A stretch of 6,402 nt of DNA from Methanobacteriota archaeon (GTDB lineage Archaea > Thermoplasmatota > Poseidoniia > Poseidoniales > Thalassarchaeaceae): NCBI GenBank assembly GCA_002712645.1, contig PAUH01000004.1, positions 20,833 through 27,234 of the forward strand. Direction: 5' to 3'. This document shows, in pieces, positions 1-6,402 of the stretch. Both the position numbers and the translations under genes were made by a program. A model generated the notes under the pieces. The model was not told the DNA's origin. It searched no databases and saw nothing but the letters and a program-made list of their open reading frames with translations. Each line of letters starts with the position of its first letter. The first letter of the stretch is position 1.

Positions 1-348
1 CGTCTGTATGATCTCCAATCGCTATACGGGTTTGAATTCGGGATGGACAAAAAGAATAGATTGGAACATGGACAGACGGTGATGACTCATGCGATGCTTT
101 TCACAGGCGTGGATATTGTAGATGGTTCTCCCCGGAGATGGAGGGTGGAGAATTCATGGGGTGCGAAAGATAGTGGCGAGAAAGGATTCTACACAATGAA
201 TGATAGTTGGTTCGATGATTACATGTTCGAAATAGCAGCTCCACGTGAAATGCTAGATCAGAAGATGGCATCTGGTTTAGAAAGTGAACCTGTTATTCTT
301 CCAGCATGGGATCCGATGGGATCTCTCGCTCGGATAGAGGGATGTTAA
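1..348 (+). CDS. pepC: C-terminal part of a bleomycin hydrolase / aminopeptidase C-like cysteine peptidase (5' end outside the window)
   Basis: The frame is open from base 1 and ends at TAA 346-348, giving 115 visible residues; the ATG at 43 is internal, not the start. Two of the three residues of the papain-type (family C1B) catalytic triad are visible: the His in MTHAM (visible residue 30) and the Asn in VENSWG (residue 51). The catalytic Cys would lie in the missing N-terminal part. The stretch following the Asn (GFYTMNDSWFDDYMFE) and the C-terminal EPVILPAWDPMG are hallmark sequences of bleomycin hydrolase/PepC. These are normally cytoplasmic, oligomeric aminopeptidases that degrade peptides; no export signal can be judged here. 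In the family the C-terminus lies in the active-site cleft and sets aminopeptidase specificity. Here the tail runs a few residues past the usual end (ARIEGC). The next gene on the same strand begins 50 bases downstream. Family assignment is secure; substrate is unknown. Confidence 0.9.
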   Translation, partial: RLYDLQSLYGFEFGMDKKNRLEHGQTVMTHAMLFTGVDIVDGSPRRWRVENSWGAKDSGEKGFYTMNDSWFDDYMFEIAAPREMLDQKMASGLESEPVILPAWDPMGSLARIEGC

Positions 349-368
349 CTACTAGTCAGAACCTTGCG

Positions 369-376
369 TTTAGAAG
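369..376 (+). promoter_or_regulatory. Possible archaeal TATA box for the surface-protein gene
   Basis: TTTAGAAG resembles the archaeal box A (TTTATA-like) and is centred about 27 bases before the ATG at 399. That would place transcription start at or very near the start codon. No clear BRE precedes it. The match is weak, and the gene could instead be read through from the peptidase gene upstream. Confidence 0.2.
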
Positions 377-398
377 ACAGGACATCTGGTGGCATATC

Positions 399-1310
399 AT
401 GCGGAAGCGTCTCCTTGGTGGGTTCGTGTTTGTCGTCCTAATAGGAGCCGGTTTTTGGATCTCTCTGGTGGTGAATTATGAGAGTGATCTCGGAACCGAT
501 AACGTTCTATCGGTAGGGTATTCGACCCCGTCTTCTGATGGCGTAAATGATGCTCTTGCTACACTTGAATTCGAAGATGGCGCGGAGTCGTTGCTTTGGG
601 CGTCTCTTGAACTCGCGATTACAGTGGATGCCACGACCTATGCCTGCGGTTTTGCCAGCCAGTCCGTCCCTTCCGAAGAAGGCGCTCTTGTACGGCCCCG
701 ACTGGGAGCAGATGGGCTGACGTTCACGACAGAGGTTGATGCTACCGATGAAGAGCGGTTTACTCATCTTAACATCGCAACACTGGGTTTGGGTAATGAG
801 AGCGCTCATACCATGCGCTTCTCAAAAACCGATATCTTCCTGGCAGAAGATGTTAGGTGGCTCTTTGTAGAAAATGCCGGACTTGCCGATGTCACGAGCG
901 TGGATGCCTCTCAAGCATCGAACAATACGGCAGATCGACTGGAGTGGTACGACTACGACCTTGCCGTGCATCGCGTGAATCCAAAAGACGGTGTTTACGT
1001 CATTGAAGTTGAAGAAGTTTGGTACAAGCTGAAGTTCATGTCTTACTACAATAATGAAGACGAGAGTCGTTACCCCACCTTTCAAATCGCTGCCTTAGAC
1101 GCAACGCTTTTTCCGGCCCTGCAGGATTCTTCTCTCGTTGCTCCTTCACCTTGTTTGATCATAGCAGGCGACGAAGATTCCGTGGAATGGGCGGCGGATG
1201 AAACCATTACGCTTGTTGAGAACGAGTTGGATCTACGTTCAGGAAGCGAGCACATGGAGCTAATCGTTCGATACGAAGGTCAAGAGGTCAAAATCGTTGA
1301 AACGAGTTAG
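399..1310 (+). CDS. Membrane-anchored extracellular protein with a HmuY-like domain inside a split beta module
   Basis: 303 residues from ATG 399. This start puts basic MRKR directly before a hydrophobic helix (residues 5-25), and GGTGG lies 6 bases upstream. In-frame ATGs at 342 (overlapping the peptidase stop) and 306 would add a tail before the membrane segment and are less likely. The helix probably anchors an extracellular, acidic, beta-rich domain. Residues about 107-240 resemble the HmuY family: VDATDEERFTHLNI, a TDIFL stretch, WYDYDLAVHRV, then VYVIEVEEVWYKLKFMSYYN followed by YPTF. HmuY proteins bind haem in bacteria; binding here is an inference. Flanking segments, residues 36-84 (LLWASLELAI, YAC) and 250-297 (PCLII, VEWAADETITLVE, IVRYEGQEV), look like two halves of a Cys-containing module I recall from archaeal surface/pilin-like proteins. 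C83 and C252, at the two junctions, could form a disulfide. No enzymatic motif is visible. A type III (prepilin) signal is not convincing. Confidence in the gene is high; in the domain names, moderate. Confidence 0.85.
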   Translation: MRKRLLGGFVFVVLIGAGFWISLVVNYESDLGTDNVLSVGYSTPSSDGVNDALATLEFEDGAESLLWASLELAITVDATTYACGFASQSVPSEEGALVRPRLGADGLTFTTEVDATDEERFTHLNIATLGLGNESAHTMRFSKTDIFLAEDVRWLFVENAGLADVTSVDASQASNNTADRLEWYDYDLAVHRVNPKDGVYVIEVEEVWYKLKFMSYYNNEDESRYPTFQIAALDATLFPALQDSSLVAPSPCLIIAGDEDSVEWAADETITLVENELDLRSGSEHMELIVRYEGQEVKIVETS

Positions 1311-1331
1311 CCGGATGGGTCTTGATTCTGT

Positions 1332-1661
1332 TCAAGCAAGATTCCTGAGTGAGAGTTCGATCGTGACTGAGTCGGGGATTGGGATTCTCAGTACGTTTCT
1401 CAATGCAGTCTCATCCTTGGCAGTATTGGTTACTAGCTCAAGGAGTCTCTTGTGTATCCGCATCTCCCAATGATCGTAAGTCTCTGATCCTTCGCCTGAA
1501 GGTGCTTTCCTGCATGGTACAACGAGTCTTCGAGTTGGAAGAGGGATTGGGCCTCTCAGTTTGACTCCGGATTCATCAGATATTCTCTTTATTTGGGAGC
1601 ATACTGTATCCACGTCTTCGTGGTTTTCTCCAGTCAGTTTGATTGTGGTGACTACTGGCAT
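1332..1661 (-). CDS. rps10: Small ribosomal subunit protein S10 (archaeal uS10)
   Basis: 109 residues from ATG 1661-1659. This start is preferred to an in-frame codon 10 residues upstream (1691), because a GGGGTG Shine-Dalgarno lies 8 bases before it and family proteins begin at this point; the longer version would also overlap the end of the EF-1alpha gene. Signature sequences are GPIPLPT (residues 37-43), RKAPSGEG (51-58), DHWEMRIHKRL (63-73) and RIPIPDSVTIEL (92-103), all typical of archaeal and eukaryotic S10/S20. The protein sits in the head of the 30S subunit. It is slightly longer than the roughly 102 residues usual in archaea, through a few extra residues near 78-84 and a short SLRNLA tail. 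It follows the EF-1alpha gene by 26 bases, the conserved end of the archaeal str-type operon, so the two are almost certainly co-transcribed. Its TGA stop faces the stop of the + strand surface-protein gene 21 bases away. Confidence 0.97.
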   Translation of the reverse strand: MPVVTTIKLTGENHEDVDTVCSQIKRISDESGVKLRGPIPLPTRRLVVPCRKAPSGEGSETYDHWEMRIHKRLLELVTNTAKDETALRNVLRIPIPDSVTIELSLRNLA

Positions 1662-1669
1662 CCAGAGTA

Positions 1670-1675
1670 CACCCC
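1670..1675 (-). promoter_or_regulatory. Shine-Dalgarno of rps10
   Basis: On the minus strand this reads GGGGTG, 8 bases before the ATG at 1661-1659. It matches the GGTG core of the archaeal anti-Shine-Dalgarno complement and decides the S10 start over the upstream in-frame codon. Confidence 0.7.
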
Positions 1676-1687
1676 AAAACCTACGAA

Positions 1688-2971
1688 TCACGCTTTCTTC
1701 TCGATCTTGGCGCAGACGCCTGCAGCCACAGTCTTGCCCATGTCGCGAATTGCGAATCTAGAAAGTTCGGGGAAGGCATCTTGCTGCTCAAGGGCCATTG
1801 GCTTGGTGGGCTGGAAGCGGACCAGAGCTGCATCGCCGGACTTCAAGAATGCTGGAGTCTCTCCAGTCTTGAGATCCTTGACGAGTTCTACGAACCTGAC
1901 AGCAACCTGTGCGGTGTGTGCGTGGAAGACTGGTGTGTATCCAACGCCAACGGCCTTTGGTATGTCCATTATCTGGATGTTACCTAGGAAGGTCTCGTCA
2001 TGTCGAACGTATGTGGGGGGGTTATCCTGGTATCCTGCGATGTCTCCACGGCGGATGTCAGTTACAGCGAGGCCTCTGACGTTGAATCCGACGTTGTCGC
2101 CGGGCTCAGCCTTGTCCACCATGGTGTGGTGCATCTCGATGCTCTTGACCTCAGCCGACTTCTGGCTTGGGTTGAACACGACTGTCTTTCCTGGGTTGAG
2201 GACTCCAGTCTCGATCTTGCCGACGGGGACGGTTCCAATTCCGCCAATCTTGTAGACATCTTGGATAGGTAGCCTTAGTGGGCGGTCGGTTGGCTTTGGT
2301 GGCATTGTGATCGCATCGATGGCCTCGAACAGAGTTGGGCCGTTGTACCATGACATATTGTCACTCTTGTTGTAGATGTTCTCGCCCATCTGGGATGAGC
2401 CTGCGATGAAGTTGATGCCGTCTGGCTTGAATCCGGCCATCTTGAGGAGGTTCGAAACTTCGGTCTTGACCTCGTTGTACTTAGCTTCCTGGTAATCTAC
2501 ACCACTGATGTCCATCTTGTTGATGTTGACTATCAACTGCGTCACGCCGAGAACTCGAGCGAGGAATGCGTGCTCCTTGGTCTGAGCGTTAACTCCGTCG
2601 TTAGCGGCGACGACTAGTACAGCAGCATCTGCCTGGCTAGTTCCAGTGATCATGTTCTTCACGAAATCCCGGTGTCCGGGAGCATCGATGACGGTGAAGT
2701 AATAGTTGGGCGTGTAGAACTCCTTGTGAGCTACGTCAATCGTAATACCACGCTCTCGCTCTTCCTTCAGCCCGTCCATGACGTATGCTAGACCGAATCC
2801 GGCCTTGCCTGACTCGGAAGCCAGTTGTTCGTTCTTATCGATTATGTGCTGTTCGATGTGGCCGCTGTCTAGGAGTAGTCTTCCAACTGTGGTTGACTTT
2901 CCATGGTCGACGTGACCAATGAATACGATATTCAAGTGTGGCTTGCTCTTATCTTCCCATTGTGAGCCCAT
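1688..2971 (-). CDS. tuf: Translation elongation factor 1-alpha (archaeal EF-Tu/EF-1A)
   Basis: 427 residues from ATG 2971-2969, chosen because GAGGTG lies 6 bases upstream and the protein then starts [19 protein letters not shown] as family members do; the open frame upstream to 3070 is non-homologous and holds the leader. It is the GTPase that delivers aminoacyl-tRNA to the ribosome in the cytoplasm. Domain 1 carries G1 GHVDHGKST (residues 19-27), G2 RERGITID (72-79), G3 DAPGH (96-100) and G4 NKMD (151-154). The G5 position reads GSSQMGEN (191-198), with Ser-Ser where Ser-Ala or Ser-Gly is usual. Beta-barrel domains 2 and 3 follow (about 225-320 and 325-427), with [11 protein letters not shown] and [12 protein letters not shown] typical of domain 2. 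Length is normal for archaea. S10 follows by 26 bases. The usual fusA/rps7/rps12 neighbours do not precede it: a lipoprotein gene does, with a 106-base gap that may hold a promoter. Confidence 0.98.
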   Translation of the reverse strand: MGSQWEDKSKPHLNIVFIGHVDHGKSTTVGRLLLDSGHIEQHIIDKNEQLASESGKAGFGLAYVMDGLKEERERGITIDVAHKEFYTPNYYFTVIDAPGHRDFVKNMITGTSQADAAVLVVAANDGVNAQTKEHAFLARVLGVTQLIVNINKMDISGVDYQEAKYNEVKTEVSNLLKMAGFKPDGINFIAGSSQMGENIYNKSDNMSWYNGPTLFEAIDAITMPPKPTDRPLRLPIQDVYKIGGIGTVPVGKIETGVLNPGKTVVFNPSQKSAEVKSIEMHHTMVDKAEPGDNVGFNVRGLAVTDIRRGDIAGYQDNPPTYVRHDETFLGNIQIMDIPKAVGVGYTPVFHAHTAQVAVRFVELVKDLKTGETPAFLKSGDAALVRFQPTKPMALEQQDAFPELSRFAIRDMGKTVAAGVCAKIEKKA

Positions 2972-2977
2972 GTTATA

Positions 2978-2983
2978 CACCTC
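2978..2983 (-). promoter_or_regulatory. Shine-Dalgarno of the EF-1alpha gene
   Basis: On the minus strand this reads GAGGTG, 6 bases before the ATG at 2971-2969. It is a near-ideal archaeal ribosome binding site, as expected for a highly expressed gene, and it fixes the start codon. Confidence 0.8.
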
Positions 2984-3010
2984 TATGGTGAGCCGGCCAC
3001 TTTGGGTCCG

Positions 3011-3018
3011 TATTTGAA
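3011..3018 (-). promoter_or_regulatory. Possible TATA box of the EF-1alpha/S10 operon
   Basis: The minus strand reads TTCAAATA, preceded by GAGG. Its centre is about 42 bases before the EF-1alpha ATG, which would give a transcript start near 2987 and a leader of roughly 15 bases just including the Shine-Dalgarno. The box is only a fair match. It lies in the one gap (2972-3077) large enough for a promoter within the minus-strand block. Confidence 0.3.
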
Positions 3019-3077
3019 CCTCACTCACAGAGAATGGGTTTGTGGGTATCGGTTGGGAGATGCATATCAACGCCGGA

Positions 3078-4271
3078 TTAGCGATACTGCAACTCTATGA
3101 TGAGTGAATTGATACGCGTGTTGTGGCTCTCATCGTTGGATAAGTCAACGGACCAGGTTCCTGGCTGGAACCCTCGGACGGTGGACCCGGATACGACTTG
3201 CCATACGCAGTAATCGTCACTACCGCACTCCCCTGCATCCCTGTTTTCATTCTCTATACCAGTAGTATTGGTGACTTCCTGGTCTTGGGATGTTGTGTTG
3301 TACATGTACAAATCAAGCCTATTTGCTGTAGTTGCCCCTCCTATTCCAATAGGCTGATCGTCATCCTCCTGCGGATAATCGAGTTTTACTCTCAGATATC
3401 TAATTCGATTTTTACCATCATCGTACTCGACCGGAAAGTCCCACATCATCTCAACGGGATCCCCGAGACTCCTGTCTATTTCGAAGTCGGACCATGCACC
3501 TCGATAATTGATGTAGACTGTGATTTTGGTGCTATCAGTGAGTCCGTTGCTGGATACCACAGTGAGTTTGACTTCGACTGCTCCGCCGCTTCTCTCGAAG
3601 GTTACCACACTGTCCTCTGAACTAGATGCATCGACGTCATTGTCTCTTATGCCATCACCGTCTGAGTCTTCCAAAGTGTCTAGATCCCACTCCCACCTGT
3701 CGATATAATCGATTCCTCCTGCGTCTGAAGAAGAGCCGTCGATTTGTACTTCGGTGGTGAATCCGATTGATCTGTCTCCCTCATCTTTATTCTCGTCGCA
3801 GACCCATATGAGGATGAAATCTCCATTTGGAGGTTCCTCGCCATCGCAGTCATCCATCTTTTCCACGTCGATTGAGGCGGTTGGTTTCTTGGCGTCAGAG
3901 TCGATTACTGTGATGTTCTTGCTCATTGTGGCCTCGTAGTTGCCATCGGCAACGGTTAGTCTGACCGCATATGTGCCCGTGCTCGTATAGACGTGGCTTG
4001 TAGTCAGGCCGGAGCCCAAGTTTCCATCACCGAAAGACCATGAGAATGTCAGGGAATCTCCATCGGGGTCCGAGCTTCCAGCGGCACTGAATGTCACTGT
4101 GTCACCCTCTCGCACAGAACCAGTGGGATCTATGCTCATTTGGACTGTTGGGGCTTCATTGAGCCCTAGCGTTGCGAGGCATCCGCTGAGAGACGCTATC
4201 GCTATGAGGAATGCGATCGTTGTGGCCTTGGAGATAACTCCCATGACCTCTTTCAGAAAGCATTTGAACAT
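3078..4271 (-). CDS. Secreted PKD-domain lipoprotein
   Basis: 397 residues from ATG 4271, or 388 from ATG 4244; the second gives a more standard signal peptide length. Neither has a well-spaced Shine-Dalgarno (AGGA 3 bases before the first, GAGGT 1 base before the second). A hydrophobic stretch (about 17-27) ends in a lipobox, LSGC, with Cys31 as the likely lipidated residue, so the protein should sit on the outer face of the membrane. Residues 40-124 are a PKD beta-sandwich domain ([23 protein letters not shown]). A second, degenerate PKD-like domain spans about 130-253 ([20 protein letters not shown]) and contains a thrombospondin type 3-like calcium motif, DSDGDGIRD (202-210). The acidic C-terminal region (258-397) looks all-beta, with NRLDLYMYN and GTWSVDLS; I cannot name its family. 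C142/C158 and C349/C355 may pair. No catalytic motif is visible; adhesion or a structural surface role is a guess. It begins 21 bases after the polymerase stop, so the two are probably co-transcribed. Confidence 0.93.
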   Translation of the reverse strand: MFKCFLKEVMGVISKATTIAFLIAIASLSGCLATLGLNEAPTVQMSIDPTGSVREGDTVTFSAAGSSDPDGDSLTFSWSFGDGNLGSGLTTSHVYTSTGTYAVRLTVADGNYEATMSKNITVIDSDAKKPTASIDVEKMDDCDGEEPPNGDFILIWVCDENKDEGDRSIGFTTEVQIDGSSSDAGGIDYIDRWEWDLDTLEDSDGDGIRDNDVDASSSEDSVVTFERSGGAVEVKLTVVSSNGLTDSTKITVYINYRGAWSDFEIDRSLGDPVEMMWDFPVEYDDGKNRIRYLRVKLDYPQEDDDQPIGIGGATTANRLDLYMYNTTSQDQEVTNTTGIENENRDAGECGSDDYCVWQVVSGSTVRGFQPGTWSVDLSNDESHNTRINSLIIELQYR

Positions 4272-4292
4272 GAATCCTGCGATGATTTGGGC

Positions 4293-6402
4293 CTAGAAAT
4301 CAAAAAGGGATTGTTGTCTGGACCCTTGAAGTAATTCTTTCTCACTCCACCCGAATGCTTCAGTGATACGGCCAAGCGCTGTAGCAAGACGCTTTGCATA
4401 GTAATCAGCGTCATACGTAGGCGGCTCTTCCCCCAATTCATCAGTAAGCCACGCGCTGACCTGCATGGGTGATGACTTAGCATTCGACACGACGTAGCCG
4501 ACTTTCATTCCAGGAGTGAAACCAAGGCCTCTTTCTATCCTCTGTTTTGCTGCTCTCACGTATGGAAGGCCATCTTCATTTTTGTACACGCTGAAATCCC
4601 ACTTGCTCTCCCTCTTGTTCCATTTTCCCTTGCATGAACGACTGATGACGAGATCGGCAGTGTCGATATCGCCTCCTCGGACTCTGTCGATGACCTTTCT
4701 CGTTCGATCGACGGCAGACTCCTGTTTTCCTTGCAGGATATGCTCGAAGAGCATGGTCATTGTCTTGGTCAACAGTCTGAATGAATCCGTCCTCCTAACT
4801 TCATAACCCCGGATTAGCATCTCTTCTCTTGGCCATACAACTCTTCCAACGTACCTCTTCTTCGCCCCATGCGAAAAAAATGCGGACATGGCTGTCTCGA
4901 ATTCAAGTTCAGCACCCTCTTTGGAGTATCTCTCTGCCAGCCTACGTCCGAAATTAATTGTCTCACTCCTTGCTTGCGACCAAAGAGCAAAGCTGTCTTC
5001 GGACTCGTCTGGTTTGTCTATTGGTGCGTTGTCGAGCCCCCTCGTACGAACGAAGATTGAATCGGTGTCTGAATATACCACTTCATAGCCGTCGTCTCCG
5101 AGATCCGATATTATTGATCGGATGTTATGACGCGCCCATTCTGTGATGCTTGCACCGATGTCCTTGTGGGTGAAGCGGTAGAATGCACTTGCGAAGACGC
5201 CATAAAATGAGTTCATGAGTATCTTGACTGCGAACTGTAGCCTTTCATTCAGAAAGGCAGCCTGCTCATTGCCCTCGTTCCTGGCTTTTCTGGCTTCGGC
5301 CTTGTATTGATCTCGCTGGGTCATAAGGTCGGAGAGCAACCTTGGAACGAGACCCGACCTGTTCTTGTGCGATCTGTATCTTGTTCCCGTGGAGGGGGAG
5401 ACCAAATCATCTTCCATATCCTCGTGAAAGGTGCTATCCACCAAGGTCGTCGAACAGATGTTATTGGATATCATAATCGACGGATACATCGATTTGAAAT
5501 CAAGAACTGCTACCCATGACCTGAGTCCAGGTTCGACCTCATGCACGTATCCTCCGGCTATTTGTTCGCCTCTTCGCCCCTGGCGGGTTGTGGGTACTGC
5601 GACGTTTTCTCGATCTGCTAATCGTATCACCAGTGAGTCGATCCACTGACTTGTGGTCTCTGTGGCCGCAGTTGAGAAACTGGTTCTAGCTACGGCTGCA
5701 AGGGCTTCTTTCTGCTGTACAGATTGGAGATGCTGGAGAATATCGAGCGGCAGGTGCGTATCTCTGAGGCAGTAACGAATCACCTCTTCCGGCCTCGAGG
5801 CCCATTCTTCATCCATGCGGCTAGAGTCGACATCGAGTTTTCTCCTATCCTCGTCTTCTGGCCAAATCAAGGCAGTTACAAAGCGAAGTGATTCTCGCTC
5901 TGGTCTCAAGGTCTGACGAACCTGCCACCATGCATCCATTGGAACTCTTCCGGAGATGTTCCAAGTACGATTCTGACCTCTGTTCGGGATGATTCTTCTC
6001 GATTTCTCATCGAAGGGGACCCTTCCCCAACCGAACAGATCTGATCTCTCATCTTTCTTGGCCAGTGCCTCGGTTCTTTCTAGGATACGTGGTAAATCGA
6101 AATTGTCTATGTTGTATCCAGTGATAATATCAGGATCTTGTTCCCTCACAAGCTGGCATATCGGCTCAAGGATCTCTGTCCTCTCATCGCCCCTGTAAAC
6201 GTGCTCTGTACGTTCACCCGCTCTGTCTATGACAACGGCGGCGCAGAGGATCTCATTTGTTGCTATACTGGTCTCAAGATCTATCGAAAGAGTCACGAAA
6301 GGAGTCTGGAATGGTTCGCATGTCTCAAGATCCTCTGCCTCGCAAGACATCACGATGTCTACCGGGTAGAGTCCTCTCCCCCCCACACGGAGTATGTTCT
6401 CA
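4293..6402 (-). CDS. polB: Family B DNA polymerase with 3'-5' exonuclease and C-terminal PIP motif (N-terminus outside the window)
   Basis: 702 codons are visible, open through the right edge; roughly 100 N-terminal residues are missing, judging from where the first exonuclease motif falls in archaeal PolB. The GTG at 6386 is internal. Counting from the first full codon (6401-6399), proofreading motifs are Exo I D41/E43 (SIDLET), Exo II N97/F101/D102 (YNIDNFD) and Exo III Y210/D214 (YCLRD). Polymerase motif A is DFKSMYPS (D301), motif B is KILMNSFYG (393-401), motif C is YSDTDS with D445 and D447, followed by KKRY (514-517). All catalytic acidic residues are present, so polymerase and exonuclease should both be active. 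The last seven residues, QQSLFDF, fit the PCNA-binding QxxLxxF motif. There is no intein at the usual motif A, B or C sites. The uracil-sensing pocket would lie in the missing part and cannot be judged. The gene ends in TAG, and the lipoprotein ORF continues in the same frame 21 bases on. Confidence 0.97.
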   Translation of the reverse strand, partial: ENILRVGGRGLYPVDIVMSCEAEDLETCEPFQTPFVTLSIDLETSIATNEILCAAVVIDRAGERTEHVYRGDERTEILEPICQLVREQDPDIITGYNIDNFDLPRILERTEALAKKDERSDLFGWGRVPFDEKSRRIIPNRGQNRTWNISGRVPMDAWWQVRQTLRPERESLRFVTALIWPEDEDRRKLDVDSSRMDEEWASRPEEVIRYCLRDTHLPLDILQHLQSVQQKEALAAVARTSFSTAATETTSQWIDSLVIRLADRENVAVPTTRQGRRGEQIAGGYVHEVEPGLRSWVAVLDFKSMYPSIMISNNICSTTLVDSTFHEDMEDDLVSPSTGTRYRSHKNRSGLVPRLLSDLMTQRDQYKAEARKARNEGNEQAAFLNERLQFAVKILMNSFYGVFASAFYRFTHKDIGASITEWARHNIRSIISDLGDDGYEVVYSDTDSIFVRTRGLDNAPIDKPDESEDSFALWSQARSETINFGRRLAERYSKEGAELEFETAMSAFFSHGAKKRYVGRVVWPREEMLIRGYEVRRTDSFRLLTKTMTMLFEHILQGKQESAVDRTRKVIDRVRGGDIDTADLVISRSCKGKWNKRESKWDFSVYKNEDGLPYVRAAKQRIERGLGFTPGMKVGYVVSNAKSSPMQVSAWLTDELGEEPPTYDADYYAKRLATALGRITEAFGWSEKELLQGSRQQSLFDF

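Noticed and set aside
306..323. Direct repeat of ATGGGATC 10 bases apart
   Set aside because: It falls in the conserved WDPMGS coding stretch of the peptidase and is explained by coding constraint and chance.
1321..1336. Inverted repeat CTTGA/TCAAG between the convergent genes as a terminator
   Set aside because: Only 5 base pairs with a 6-base loop, no T-run on either strand, and it overlaps the S10 stop; too weak to call.
1593..2255. Open frame of 220 codons on the + strand opposite EF-1alpha and S10
   Set aside because: It is antisense to two highly conserved genes, has no recognisable domain and is low in plausible protein character; it is a by-product of biased codon use in EF-1alpha.
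2972..3070. 33-codon N-terminal extension of EF-1alpha from a start at 3070
   Set aside because: No family member has such an extension, and the strong GAGGTG site 6 bases before the ATG at 2971 fixes the start; the region is better read as leader and promoter.
4272..4295. Read-through or pyrrolysine at the polB TAG, fusing it to the lipoprotein
   Set aside because: PolB ends neatly at a PIP motif, and a signal peptide with lipobox in the middle of a cytoplasmic polymerase fusion makes no sense.
6378..6384. Run of seven C (G in polB) as a possible frameshift site
   Set aside because: The frame reads sensibly on both sides, so there is no sign of an indel; too close to the window edge to test further.
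4293..6402. Intein in the polymerase gene
   Set aside because: Archaeal polB genes often carry inteins at motifs A, B or C, but all three motifs here are uninterrupted and the spacing between them is normal.

Overview
The window looks like a fragment of an archaeal genome. The closest fit is a planktonic euryarchaeon of the Marine Group II/III type (Poseidoniales relatives). Three genes are plainly archaeal: elongation factor 1-alpha, ribosomal protein S10 and a family B DNA polymerase. They sit beside a PKD-domain lipoprotein and a bleomycin-hydrolase-type peptidase, a mix familiar from protein-degrading marine archaea. The lineage call is an inference from gene content and was not tested by phylogeny.

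Layout: both edges cut through genes. On the + strand are the last 115 residues of a PepC/bleomycin hydrolase-like cysteine peptidase (1-348), then a membrane-anchored surface protein (399-1310). On the - strand, read from right to left, are family B DNA polymerase without its N-terminus (6402-4293), a PKD-domain lipoprotein (4271-3078), EF-1alpha (2971-1688) and ribosomal protein S10 (1661-1332). The two blocks converge with only 21 bases between the stop codons. No stretch over 300 bases lacks a gene. I see no tRNA, rRNA, CRISPR array or mobile element.

How the genes fit together: EF-1alpha and S10 form the conserved end of the archaeal str-type translation operon, with 26 bases between them and strong Shine-Dalgarno sites on both. 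The polymerase and lipoprotein genes are 21 bases apart and probably co-transcribed, but are functionally unrelated. A gap of 106 bases before EF-1alpha carries a possible promoter. The polymerase keeps all visible exonuclease and polymerase catalytic motifs and ends in a PCNA-binding (PIP) motif.

Most interesting: the 303-residue protein at 399-1310. Its middle reads like a HmuY-type domain (a family known for haem binding). It appears to be inserted between two halves of a small cysteine-bearing beta module that I associate with archaeal surface/pilin-like proteins. This rests on motif recognition and needs a structure or profile search. The rest is largely ordinary core genome; I did not find a convincing new multi-gene system.
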